Shown here piece after piece: positions 13,685-24,228 of a stretch of 64,000 nucleotides of DNA. Source of the stretch: Calliphora vicina (lineage: Eukaryota; Arthropoda; Insecta; Diptera; Calliphoridae); assembly GCF_958450345.1 (NCBI RefSeq), contig NC_088784.1, positions 59,700,247 to 59,764,246 on the forward strand, written 5' to 3'. Below the pieces are notes generated by a model. It saw nothing but the letters and a program-made list of their open reading frames with translations. It did not search any database and was not told the origin of the DNA. How positions within the stretch are numbered: the first letter of the stretch is position 1; every line of letters starts with the position of its first letter. The position numbers and the translations under genes were made by a program.

Positions 13685-15599
13685 TAATTAAAAATACATT
13701 TAGTCTGAGAAGACCAATAAAGTTTCCGCTATGTTGATGACTCACGACATTAAAGCGGAAAACCAATGTAGAGTAAGATCAGGTTGTGGTTTTTTTAATC
13801 TTAATTCGATTAGAACAGTTCTCAGCTGGTGTTCTACTACAATTGTTAGGTTTACATACCACATTACCCGCCTATACCATATTACCCTAACTTACTCTAC
13901 AGTCTTCTTTATGTCGGAGTATGTAAAAGCCATCTCGAATGAAGCACCCCCTATAAAGGTAACTTGTCCGTTATCTATACAGAGACTTGTCTGTCAAGAA
14001 AGGGTGTGGGTAGACATAATTCACATGGATCGTATGGCTAGTATTCCCTGATATATGATCGTCCTAACTTTTGGCTTAACATGCATGTACAACATAAACA
14101 CATTTTTAAGGACCAGTCTAATGTTACATACTGCTTTAGTTGTTGTTATATTTTTATTTTATTATACACGGACTTTAATGCATACATCCATATACATATT
14201 TGTGTGTCCACATACATACATATATATACTACTATACATACAATTATACATATTTATGTACATAAACCCTAGTGTCGGTCCTTTTGTGTTGTTGTTTTTA
14301 GATTTTTGTGTAGTTCTACATCTTTTCTCTGGTTTTTTTTATTGTAGTTGTTGTTTTTGTATTTTATTTTCAGTTTTATTTTTTAAGAATTCTCAGAATT
14401 TTTAAGTCTCTACTAAAAGATCACAGACTTTGCCAGGGTACCGTTTAAGTTTAAACAAACAGGCTTGTTCACATGCACACACATCCAGCTAAATTCATAC
14501 ATACATACACATATGTACATGTATTTATGTTAAGGTTAATTTACGAGTATATTGACTATAAGGATCTACACGCATACAAACACAATTCAGTTACGAACGT
14601 TTTATTTAGGGACAGTTCGAACATTTTTTTAATTCAGTTGAATTTCGAAAAATTTTTAGTTTAGAAAAAAAAAATATTTTAAAATATCACAGTACCTGCC
14701 ATTTGGAGGAGGTGTTTATTAAAATTGATCGACAACCCAACCGATTTATTTATGGTCTGAGACCTCATAAAATTTCCACGTCTTTCAAAATTATGTTCAC
14801 GCCTGTAAAAGTATGTATGTAGTAAAAATTTGATTTTAGGGTTATAACCAGTCTGTATCTGTTTAATGAAATAATTGATTTATGTTCGATTAAATCTAAG
14901 AGCTCCCAAAATGTTGGGTTTTATCTAAAAAATTCTGTATTCTGAAAATATGTTTGTTCTGAGCTTGATACCAAAAAAAATTCAAATTTTTTTTAAACAA
15001 AATTTAAAAAAATCAAAAATATGATTTCAATTCTAATGAAATGAGGATATACATACTTAATAATAATTATTTTTATCTTGGGTAAAAATTGTCCAGCAAT
15101 TTTAGACCTCTGAACTATAAAATATTAAAAATTTTAAATAAATCAATTTTATTTGTTATGATACATTTTTGCAAACTGTTGAAGTAAATACATATTTTAT
15201 GAAAATAATATAGTTTAAAGCAATTTTGAGTATATATAAATTAAATTTTATTATGACCAAATAAAATTCCAAAACTTTTTATATTGATTTTTGCTAAATA
15301 TCACATTAATGCACGATTTCTTTCGTACTGCAATGTTTGATGTTCTAAAAAAGTTTTAATAATTATTTTGGCATAAAAATTCGTAGTTTAATATGCGAAA
15401 TGGTTTTAAAAAATGTAAATTAATTATCGTTCAATAGAAAATAAAAATTGTGCTTAACAAACTAAATTTCATCTAACTTAAATTTTTAATAATTTTTAGT
15501 GTATAGGTGTAACTTTGCTATTTTGAAAGATTTTGACTCCATTTATAAAAGAGTTAATAAAGTCCTAGAAAACTATAATTTCAAAAGAAACAATTTGTA
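13685..15599. other. Unique DNA with TATG/CATA microsatellite, no gene seen
   Basis: Open frames at 13731-14051 and 14055-14405 lack protein-like composition; the second is a translation of the 'catacatatata' microsatellite at about 14175-14270. 14670-15600 is plain AT-rich DNA. Confidence 0.4.
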
Positions 15600-16660
15600 A
15601 TTAAATATATGTGGCATTTCATGTCAAGTGAACCAACTTCTTAAATCGATTACTTCGATGAAATTTGCACCAAGGTTAGTTCTATTGGATTGTAATTCAG
15701 ACACCATTTTTTAGCAAGATCGGTCGAGAACTCTCTGAGTTAGAGGGTTGACATTTTACATTTTGGCCAAGCATGTGTTTTTTTATTACCTATTGTTCTT
15801 AGCAAAATGTGTCCCAAATAGTTTAGATAGCTCTTTCTTCAATCTTTCGAAAAAAATATTAAAAAAAAAATAAAATTTTTTTAATATTTTTTTCCGAAAT
15901 CAAAAACTTTTTTGACTTTTTTCAAAATGGGTATTTTTTTCTTAAAATAAAGCTTAGATATTTTCCTTGAAGACCTATTTGGTCGCTTAGTGGAATGCAG
16001 GTTCGATATCTATCAAAATAAATGTTTTGTAACTCAAAACATACATACAATTTTTGCAAAATCAAAAATTTTTTTGACTTTTTTTCCAAAATGAACCCTT
16101 TTTTTAGCTCAAACAGAAGCTGAGATGTTTTCCTTGAAGACCCTTGGTCGCTTAGTGGAATTCGACCGTCCGTCTGTCCTTCTGTCAATGTAAACCTTGT
16201 AATCAAACTACAGGTCGCAATTTCAAAGATAATTCGATATTTTGCCCCAAGGACAAAGCCTATTGAATTTGATTAGAATCGGTTCATTATTTCTCCCAGG
16301 CCCCATACGATCGCCCTATCTTCTTATCTATCTTAGTCGTAGCTGCCATATGGTCCACTTCCGAAAATCACTTTAACTAGCATAAATCTCTTAAAAATGT
16401 TGATATTCCAATAAAATTCAACAAAAATAATTTGTATATATACAAAAGTAATGTCCATAATAAGTCATAGCTCCCATATAATTCCCACTTTCGAAAATCA
16501 TTTTAATGAGTATAGATTTCATAAAAATAAAGAAATAAAATTCAACACAAATAGGTTTCATATTTACAGAAGTCATGCCACCTAATTTTATGGCGATTGG
16601 TTACTAAATAGATTGATGTAGGGTATCATATAGTCGGGCTTCATCGATCTTGGGAGCATC
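15600..16660 (+). repeat. Dispersed repeat with 'cacttccgaaaatcacttta' block
   Basis: 16130-16660 contains 'aggtcgcaatttcaaagat', 'ccccaaggacaaagcc' and 'cacttccgaaaatcacttta', matching 59690-60420 and, inverted, 63020-63500. The upstream part (15600-16130) holds an internal direct duplication: 'gcttagtggaat' and the 'gacttttttccaaaatg' block each occur twice. Confidence 0.5.
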
Positions 16661-17690
16661 AAAAATCGCAAAAGTGCAAAATAAGTTCCACCCTACTCTA
16701 CATGTGCTAAAATTCCGCAGATATTTGCCGATTATTACATGAAATTAGGATCACAAAAACGGTTTCCTTTAAAAATTTATATTACTGAGTTTTTCTTTTA
16801 TAGTAGAAAAAAAGTTAATAAGATTCGGAACAGCCATATACAAAATCCCCACTTAAGAAATATTCGATGTTCAAAACTCTTTCCTCAAAAAAGTTTTAAA
16901 TAAAGTTTCCTATCACCTATCAAACTTTGTGCTGTGTAAGAATTTTCCTAATGATTTTGTAAAACAAATTTAACTCAGATATTGATAACAACTCATTATA
17001 TATGATAAGATGTATGTACAAATATCTTATCAAAAGTACTGCTGTTGATATACAAATATATCAACTTTTATAAAATTACATATGCTAGAAAAAACTCTTT
17101 AAACTAAATGAGTCGTAAAGTGAATAAAGAAAAAATCGTTAATAAACAAATAACAAAAAATATTACTGATTTAGGAACAGCTTAAACAGTTTCTATATTG
17201 CTTTTACTCTATGCCAATTTAAAAGAAGAGCAGAAACCTAGAAAACGCGAAAAATTTTGTTTTAAATCTTTAAAATTTGTATTCTTTATCATACATATAT
17301 TCAAAAGATCTTCTTATGCAGGATCTTCTTCTTTGGTTTTTAATTTTAAAACAAAGTGTTAGATTTTGACAGTCAAACTAGATTTCTAAGATCCACTTGA
17401 AAATACTTCTTGATTTGAATGCCAAAATACATGCAGATATTATTCAAAAGTGGCAACTAGAATTTAACATACAAATATGTAGTTTAAATTAGTTTAAAAT
17501 CTATACTGTACTTTTAAATGCAAGTACTACTTGTTTTTTTTTAAACTAAATTCAAAAAAGTATCTACATAAATATTAGTTAGAGTTTTGAAAAATAAAAA
17601 TAAAAAAAACTATAGGTTTCTTCGTTTTTAAATGAAATTTCTTTAAGAAGCATAGAATAGAAGAATATTTTGTATTGTGTTGTATACGGA
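16661..17690. other. AT-rich DNA, no feature seen
   Basis: No ORF of interest, no inverted repeat and no recognised repeat family in this kilobase. Confidence 0.35.
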
Positions 17691-18581
17691 CGAGTAGTAA
17701 CTTGGGCCACACAAAAATACACACATTTACCACTGCTTTAAAGATATAATCAACAAAGTCTCATAGATACTACTCACGCATACAGTCTCACAATCTTAAG
17801 AATTTCAGTTTATTTATTATTTTCTTTCTACCTAAATGAACCACTACAGCGACATTCGCTCACACAGATACAAAATTGTAGAGTGTATAGAGAAAAAACA
17901 GCAAGTACCTGGTATCTCTTAGATTGTATTCTGGGAAATGGCTGAATTGTGCAGAGATTAAAAGAAATATTCTCTTTTTTGTTGGGTTCCTCTGCTTTGC
18001 ACTCTTTACCTGCTGCAGTATGTGTGTGGAGCTACAGATGTGTGTGTGAGTGAGCATTGGCCAAAGTCGTATTTTGTAGTTATAGTTATAAACTCAAACA
18101 TTCGACCAGGGAGTTTAGTTTGTGATACGTTGTTATACAGTGCGGTATTGTGCGCGGTCCTATTCTAAAACACAAACCGATAAATACAAAATAATAATTC
18201 TGATACAAATATTGTAAACAGACGGCAAAAATATTCAACTAAAGTTTCTATATTGCTATTTTGAATTGTAAAATATTTGTAATAAAAAAATATTCTTAAA
18301 CAAAAGAAAATTTACCAAACAAAAAATATTATGAGAATTATAATAAATTAACCAAGTGTCATATTAATTGCAAATAAAATAAAGAAATTTACAAGTGTGT
18401 AAAAATAAATATTCCATAACATACAGAAAACTACTCAGTAAACGTGTTACTAAACAATTGAATAAAGAATATTAAATAAAATTTACAAAGAATAAAAACG
18501 CTTTAAAGCGTTCCGATTAAGTGAATCTCCTCCGAAGAAAAACAAAATAAAAAACACTAAAGTTTAAAAATAATATTGAAT
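17691..18581 (+). promoter_or_regulatory. Probable ppa promoter and 5' untranslated region
   Basis: This stretch is less AT-rich and lacks the dispersed repeats that dominate the window. A short CA-rich unique segment (17690-18170) precedes a very A-rich stretch (18170-18581) that resembles a fly 5' leader. Possible initiator-like sequences are TTCAGTTT near 17804 and 'gttatacagtgcgg' near 18131. Neither has a convincing TATA box or downstream element, so the start site is a guess. Confidence 0.35.
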
Positions 18582-20165
18582 ATGGCCACTAATACCGAAA
18601 TACTACCCTTCCATCATCAAACTACTTTGTCACTTCAAACAGCCGCAGCTCTGACCAACTACCATGGTGGCGGCGGTGGTGGAGGTAGTAGTATACACAC
18701 AGCCACACAGTTGGCAGCAGCAGCTTGGAGTATGGAAGACCATCTCTATCAACAGACTGAATTACCCGGCCTCACACGCAGTGCTCATCATCTGCTACGT
18801 TTTACCCCCTATGCACTGCATCATCGCCCCCAGCTGCAAACACTACCACCCGCGTTGTATCTTCAACATGCAGCTGCAGCAGCAGCTGCGGCGGCAGCGG
18901 CAGCAGCACATGCGCAACATCATCATCACCATCATCATCTGCAACAAAGACCTGCTTCGCCCGACAGCCCCCCACCCGCCGAGGGTCTACACATTACCAA
19001 TCTCTTTCCCGAAGTTTTAGAGATGATTTTCGACAAACTGTCCGTCAAGGATTTGGGACGTGCAGCTCAAGTGTGTGGCACCTGGCGTGATGTGGCCTAT
19101 TCGAAGAGTATTTGGAAGGGTGTCGAAGCTAAACTACATTTAAAACGTTCCAGCCCTAGTCTATTCAACTGTCTAGTTAAGCGTGGCATTAAAAAGGTGC
19201 AGATCTTGTCGTTGAGAAGGTCACTGAAGGATCTAGTTGTGGGTGTACCCGCTTTAACCTCCTTAAATCTCAGTGGTTGCTTTAATGTAGCCGATGTCAA
19301 TTTGGGTCATGCTTTCTCAGTGGATCTACCAAATCTCAAAGTACTCGATCTCTCCCTATGCAAGCAAATTACCGATACTAGTCTCGGCCGCATAGCCCAA
19401 CATCTCAAGAACCTAGAGACTCTAGAGTTGGGAGGTTGCTGTAACATCACCAACACTGGTCTGCTACTGATAGCGTGGGGTCTCAAGAAACTGAAAAACC
19501 TCAATTTACGTTCCTGCTGGCATATAAGTGATCAGGGCATTGGTCATTTGGCTGGCCTCAACAAAGCCACCGCCGAGGGCAATCTCGAGCTCGAGTATTT
19601 GGGTCTGCAAGATTGTCAACGTCTGAGCGATGAAGCTTTGGGTCACATAGCACAAGGTTTAACGTCACTAAAGTCCATCAACTTGAGTTTCTGCGTGTCC
19701 ATTACCGACAGCGGCTTAAAGCATTTGGCTCGCATGCCCAAGTTAGAGCAACTCAATTTACGTTCCTGCGACAACATATCCGACATTGGCATGGCCTACC
19801 TCACCGAAGGCGGCAGTGGCATTACCTCGCTCGATGTCAGTTTCTGTGACAAAATCAGCGATCAGGCACTAACCCACATTGCTCAAGGACTCTATCGCCT
19901 GCGCTCTCTCTCACTTAATCAGTGCCAAATCACCGATCAGGGTATGCTCAAAATAGCCAAGGCCTTGCCCGATCTGGAGCATCTGAATATCGGCCAATGT
20001 TCCCGTATCACCGACAAGGGTCTGCAAACCTTGGCCGAGGAGTTGGCCAACCTTAAGACGATCGATTTATACGGCTGCACACAGTTGTCTTCCAAGGGCA
20101 TTGATGTCATCATGAAGCTACCGAAACTAGTTAAACTTAATCTCGGCTTATGGCTCGTAAGATGA
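18582..20165 (+). CDS. ppa: F-box/LRR protein, Partner of paired (FBXL14) orthologue
   Basis: A 527-residue single-exon protein. The start is ATG at 18582; the frame is closed upstream by TAA at 18558. Order of regions: a low-complexity N-terminus with seven Gly (~29-35), a run of 13 Ala (~97-109) and seven His (~113-120); an F-box at ~140-182 (NLFPEVLEMIFDKLSVKDLG, then WRDVAY and IWKG); then about eleven Cys-containing AMN1-type leucine-rich repeats to the end (repeated LxxLNLxxCxxITDxGL pattern). It ends GLWLVR. In Drosophila and vertebrates this family is the substrate receptor of an SCF (Skp1-Cullin-F-box) ubiquitin ligase. Fly Ppa is known to act on the Paired transcription factor and has been linked to CENP-A control; vertebrate FBXL14 acts on Snail-type factors. 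F-box and LRR regions are intact with no frameshift. Codon use is visibly more GC-rich than the flanks. Only the length of the homopolymer tracts is unusual. Substrate specificity in this species is inferred. Confidence 0.95.
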   Translation: MATNTEILPFHHQTTLSLQTAAALTNYHGGGGGGGSSIHTATQLAAAAWSMEDHLYQQTELPGLTRSAHHLLRFTPYALHHRPQLQTLPPALYLQHAAAAAAAAAAAAAHAQHHHHHHHLQQRPASPDSPPPAEGLHITNLFPEVLEMIFDKLSVKDLGRAAQVCGTWRDVAYSKSIWKGVEAKLHLKRSSPSLFNCLVKRGIKKVQILSLRRSLKDLVVGVPALTSLNLSGCFNVADVNLGHAFSVDLPNLKVLDLSLCKQITDTSLGRIAQHLKNLETLELGGCCNITNTGLLLIAWGLKKLKNLNLRSCWHISDQGIGHLAGLNKATAEGNLELEYLGLQDCQRLSDEALGHIAQGLTSLKSINLSFCVSITDSGLKHLARMPKLEQLNLRSCDNISDIGMAYLTEGGSGITSLDVSFCDKISDQALTHIAQGLYRLRSLSLNQCQITDQGMLKIAKALPDLEHLNIGQCSRITDKGLQTLAEELANLKTIDLYGCTQLSSKGIDVIMKLPKLVKLNLGLWLVR

Positions 20166-20459
20166 TGTGCTAAAAGGCATTACCGAAACAACACACCAGA
20201 GCAGAGGCAGGAAGACAAACTACTTCAAGCCATTGTTAAGGATAAATTTCGGCCTAGGGGTGACGATCGTAAACAAGAGATGAAGAATGCCAACACAATA
20301 CCAACAAACAACTCATCAGCAGCACCTGCAGTTGCTGCATCATCATCAACATCATCATCCTTAGCGCCAATGTACCATAGGGACAACACTATAGACGATG
20401 CTTACTGGCAAGCAGAACATCTTCAACACAAGAGTCCAGTGTACTCAACACAATCCTAG
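20166..20459 (+). other. In-frame open extension after the ppa stop codon
   Basis: After TGA at 20163-20165 the same frame stays open for 97 codons to TAG at 20457-20459. The predicted peptide starts CAKRHYRNNTPEQ, is first basic and Gln/Asp-rich, then has an Ala/Ser run, and ends SPVYSTQS. The GGTC microsatellite begins just after the TAG. Translation could occur by stop readthrough, although the base after TGA is T rather than the favoured C. Alternatively a GTAAG donor at 20157 and an AG at 20239-20240 would remove 84 nt including the stop and keep frame. The region is stop-poor (another frame is open for ~41 codons), so it may simply be 3' UTR. Confidence 0.3.
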
Positions 20460-20469
20460 AACTACAGAT

Positions 20470-20501
20470 GGTGGTCGGTCGGTCGGTCGGTTGGTCAGTC
20501 G
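20470..20501. repeat. GGTC tetranucleotide microsatellite
   Basis: Tandem ggtc units, slightly degenerate at the 3' end (ggttggtcagtcg), within the probable ppa 3' UTR. Confidence 0.8.
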
Positions 20502-21351
20502 CTTTCAACTTGTGCTAAACTATTATCCTTCGCCCAGCAACACACAAACACACACTCACACATACAACAACAACAACTCCCTGAAGAAAGAAGGAAGACT
20601 TGCAATGGATTCAGGATTTCTTGTGGTATTTTTTATAAAAAAAAAATAAGCTACACAAATTATGGACGTAAATTATCATTCTAGCCAAAAAAAAAAAAAA
20701 ATTTATAAAAATCTTAAAAAAGTTACACACATACAGTGGTGTAGAACTAACACACTCACATATGAAAAAAAAATATTTTAAAAACAACAACAGCAAAATA
20801 TTACAATCCGTATACGAAACAATACAAGTTTTTATTTCGTTGTTCGCTTTTTTTAAATTTTTTCCATTTTTTTTTTGAGGGCATTAGCATTTTTGTGTTG
20901 CTTACGAAACACACACTCTGATGCATGCAAACATACACACTCTCAGACACACACATACATACACACACACGTATAGAGCGCAACTGACTTTCCACAATCG
21001 AGTGAAACAAACCTGACAACTGAATACAACAACAACAACAACAACTCGTACTTGCATGCGTGCGTGCAACCTTACCTTATTATTACAACTTCTACTATGT
21101 TTTTTGTTTTGTTGTTGTATTTTTGCCTTTTTGTTGTTGCTGCTTCGAACGGAAAGCAAACAGACCCTGAAACGAATGAATAGAAGCACAAACAACAACG
21201 ACAACAACTGCATGAGAAAAAAAAAACGAAAGAAATGTAATGAAATAACAACAACAACTACATCTACTACTTTACAATGTAAGAAAAGAGAAAAATGTAA
21301 AAAAAAAATAAAAACAACAGTCATGGCAACATGTAAAATGTCAATATAAAA

Positions 21352-21357
21352 AATAAA
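21352..21357 (+). terminator. Candidate polyadenylation signal of ppa
   Basis: AATAAA followed within 30 nt by a T-rich/GT-rich stretch (tctgttttgtttttt). This is the last good signal before the sequence becomes ordinary AT-rich DNA. Confidence 0.4.
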
Positions 21358-21914
21358 TATTCTGTTTTGTTTTTTTTTTTGTTTTGGTTCGACTCTTCGA
21401 AATTTTTAAGGAAAATTTCGAAGAGATATAGATATCTTGGGATTTAAAGTTCACGAAAAATGTTGTGGCAAACTCTCTTGTTTACTCCTGGAAAATTTCA
21501 AGCTGAACACGGGTTTAGTTTTAAAGATATTAATCATAATTTCATAATAATTTTGTTTTCAAATATACAGCGAGGTGAGCTGCTTACAAAGTAAACAGGA
21601 AATAATATGTATCTTTTAAACAACGATCAATAATATTTGCATACACCACATTTAGCCACCCTGTTTAAATACAAGGTGAGTCAAAGGGTGCCACAGCTGA
21701 ACACTTTGATTGTAAAAGTACAATTGCTTTAAAAGTGTTTAACATCCACAGATAGCAATATACACTAGTCAAATAGGCAAAGAAAAATTCTGCTGGCAGT
21801 ACTAAGTTAAAATCTTTTCTATTAATTTATTGCATTACTTTTTCAGTTTCTCTTAAACTGCAAATAGAACTTTCAACATAGTAGAGTTAAAAAAATAAAA
21901 ATTAGACAAATTGA
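21358..21914. other. AT-rich spacer, nothing recognised
   Basis: No credible gene or repeat seen between the ppa 3' end and the next inverted-repeat element. Confidence 0.35.
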
Positions 21915-22284
21915 ATATACAGGCCTGTCACACATTTTGTTCGGAATGGTTGCAATTCCGTTGTTTTTATTCCGATCGATTTCGTTTTAGGTTCTTCAGA
22001 TTCCGTGTAATTAATTCCAAAAATATTTAACAATCCTATATTTCTGATTTTAATTTGACAGCGTTTTTTATATTAAAAAAAAAGTGAAGTTTTTGGTACA
22101 GAATTTGAATAAAAATTTCAGAAAAACATAAAACATAATTCACAATGAAATATCAATTCCACTGTGAAATCTGAAAATGGCTTCATTCCGAAAGAAATTG
22201 TCGTTTTACTTTTTCTGAAGAAGCGAAATACTGTATTAATTGCACTTTCGATCGGAATGGAATTCTGTGACAGGACTTATAATT
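21915..22284. repeat. Short TIR element, ends ..CCTGTCACA
   Basis: Left 'aggcctgtcacacattttgt' and right 'attctgtgacaggactt' are inverted. Inner blocks 'ttccgatcgattt' and 'cgatcggaatggaatt' are also related. A partial relative of the left half is at about 25275-25440. Ends are approximate and no clear target duplication is visible. Confidence 0.5.
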
Positions 22285-22784
22285 AGTTTTTTTTCTTTTT
22301 TTTGCCATTGAATAGGATGGATACAGGGTCAACTTTCTGAAAGCTTGAATCACACACAATCATTTTCATATGCACTTAATTTCAATCGGTCCTGAGGTTT
22401 ATAATATACACAGTATTTTTTAATTTACTTTGCAGTTGGACCCACTGAATTGATTTCTGAGATATATAGCTTTAAAGTTTGCACCCCCAAAATTTACTTT
22501 AGAACTATTTGCATTCCATAGTTTAAAAGTAATGGGAAATTATGTGTGTAAATGTTTTTCCAATATTAAAAATTCGGAAGTATCTCCAATCAAAAAGCCA
22601 ATGCTGAAAACTATGCATATAAATGAAACAACTTAAAATTGTAATTTTCTGTGGTTTTTGGATGGATTCTCCTTCATTGTACTATTCAAGATAATTTTAA
22701 AACATATATTTTTCAAATTCCCAAGTCTGATAATAAAACATTAGATGTTTAGATACAAAACCCAAATACATATACAATTGTTAC

Positions 22785-23683
22785 GCAAAGTACAAGCTTG
22801 TAAGCATAGAGAATTATACATAGAGACGAGACACTCCGATTTGTCAAACAAAAATACAACAAATAATATGTTTGATACAACAACAAAATACATTGACTAG
22901 CATGTATTTTTTTTTTTTGTTGTATGCGACACATGATTTGTTGTATTTTTGTTTGACAAATCGGAGTGTCTCGTCTATATGCTTGTAAGCACATACCATT
23001 TTATGAAAATGAGCGAATTCACTTAATTGAGAATAAATTCGAAATGAATCAATCGAGTTTTATGATCGATATTGCATTTTGTTGCTATTATATGTGGTTT
23101 TGCGATAAAGTATTTAATCTGAACAATTTATTCCGTTTTCGATTTTTCATGATTTTTTTAAAACAAACAAATTTGATATTTTCACATAAAAAATATACAT
23201 TTTTGCTTCAATTTGTTATTATAACTCCGAAACTACTGAGCCGATTGAAACGAAATATATATATGAAAATTTGTACATAGCATGGGGAAAATGTTTTCAA
23301 AATTCAATCAATCGAAACAAGAACACTAACTACTTAATTTTATGTATATCAAACAAAAAAATTAAAATTTTGTGAAAATGAGCTAATTCACTTAATTGTG
23401 AATAAATTCGAAAAGAATTATTCGATTTTTATGATCGATATTGCATTTTGTTGCTATTATATGTGGCTTTACTATAAAGCAACAAACCTGAACAATTTCT
23501 GCTATATTCACGTAAAAAACTTATTTTTTGCAATTGCACAATTTAACTTAACATTTTTTTTTTTAAAAAATCTCCATAGAATTTAAAATTTGGACCATAT
23601 TTGTACTACTGGAACCACAATACATCGAAATTGTGTAGTGGTTTAAAAAGCCTATAAAATTTTTTCGATTTTGTTGCCCTGTG
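22785..23683. repeat. CACAGGKCAACA family element, partial, with internal duplication
   Basis: The right end 'gattttgttgccctgtg' followed by TAA matches the ends at 27464 and 42847. The interior block 'gagcgaattcacttaattg ... ttttgttgctattatatgtgg' appears twice in tandem (about 23005-23280 and 23375-23590). Left end not found; a MITE interrupts it at 22805-22980. Peptides readable here (..IAFCCYYMW..) recur in every copy and reflect the repeat, not a gene. Confidence 0.55.
22805..22980. mobile_element. CATAGAG...CTATAT MITE with 9-11-bp target duplication
   Basis: Near-hairpin of 176 bp: 'gacgagacactccgatttg' at the left is repeated inverted at the right ('caaatcggagtgtctcgtc'). It is flanked on both sides by GCTTGTAAG(CA). 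The related uninterrupted sequence at about 42303-42325 ('caaagtacacgctttacgcacatac') has no insert. A 9-11-bp duplication fits a Mutator-like superfamily, which is inference. Confidence 0.7.
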
Positions 23684-24136
23684 TAATTTCCACAGTTATT
23701 GAAATTAATTGAAATATTTTTCAAATAACAATTACACTCTCATAAAGGAAAACTGCATCACTAAAATAGAAAATATGTAGTCCAATTTGAGGACCACCTT
23801 AATATTAATGTGTTAAAACGTTATATTATTCGAATTATTCACATCAATTGCACATTGAATATTTTTGAATCAGTTTGAAATATGTATTTAAAAACTGAAA
23901 ATGCGTCTTCTAAAAAAATTAAATTTTTGACTTTGCAGCAAGTGAGCGATTCTATAAAAACAATTTATTGCGAAAATTTTTCTTTAAATAGTCTGAATTA
24001 GCCACAATTACGAGTAGTTTATCAAAAGTGGTTGCAAAAGATTTTGGTAGGCCTTGGCCTAAAGTACTTTCTTACTTCTTGAATATTCTGTTAAACAATT
24101 AAAATTGTTTCTCTAAACACAACTTAACCATATAGA
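23684..24136. other. AT-rich spacer, nothing recognised
   Basis: No ORF, repeat or structure that I can support. Confidence 0.3.
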
Positions 24137-24228
24137 CATAGAGAATTATACATAGAGACGAGACACTCCGATTTGTCAAACAAAAATACAACAAATAATA
24201 TTCCGTCTCGTCTCTATGTTACCCTATG
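24137..24228. mobile_element. Short copy of the CATAGRG MITE
   Basis: 92 bp: left 'catagagaattatacatag' plus the shared 'gacgagacactccgatttg' block; right end 'cgtctcgtctctatgttacc' then CTATG. It is an internally deleted relative of 22805-22980. Flanks (catataga / catagaag) only partly match. Confidence 0.6.

Larger units (their letters stand above)
20166..21357 (+). other. Probable ppa 3' untranslated region
   Basis: Directly follows the CDS and differs from the repeats beyond it: rich in CA, CAA and ACACAC tracts, as is common in fly 3' UTRs. Open frames on both strands here are translations of CA/GT repeats. AATAAA occurs at 21307-21312 and 21352-21357, the latter followed by a T/GT-rich tract, so the transcript end is plausibly just past 21360. 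Confidence 0.5.

Noticed and set aside
13731..14051. 106-codon plus-strand frame
   Set aside because: No recognisable family, no supporting splice or repeat evidence; length is possible by chance in a 64-kb window.
14055..14405. 116-codon plus-strand frame
   Set aside because: Translation of a CATA/TATG microsatellite and T-rich DNA; hydrophobic, low complexity, no domain.
18576..18581. Upstream TTG as the ppa start
   Set aside because: Two codons ahead of a normal ATG at 18582; eukaryotic initiation at ATG is far more likely.
20902..21324. 140-codon minus-strand frame opposite the ppa 3' UTR
   Set aside because: Made of GT/CA and CAA repeats read backwards; valine/cysteine-rich low-complexity product.
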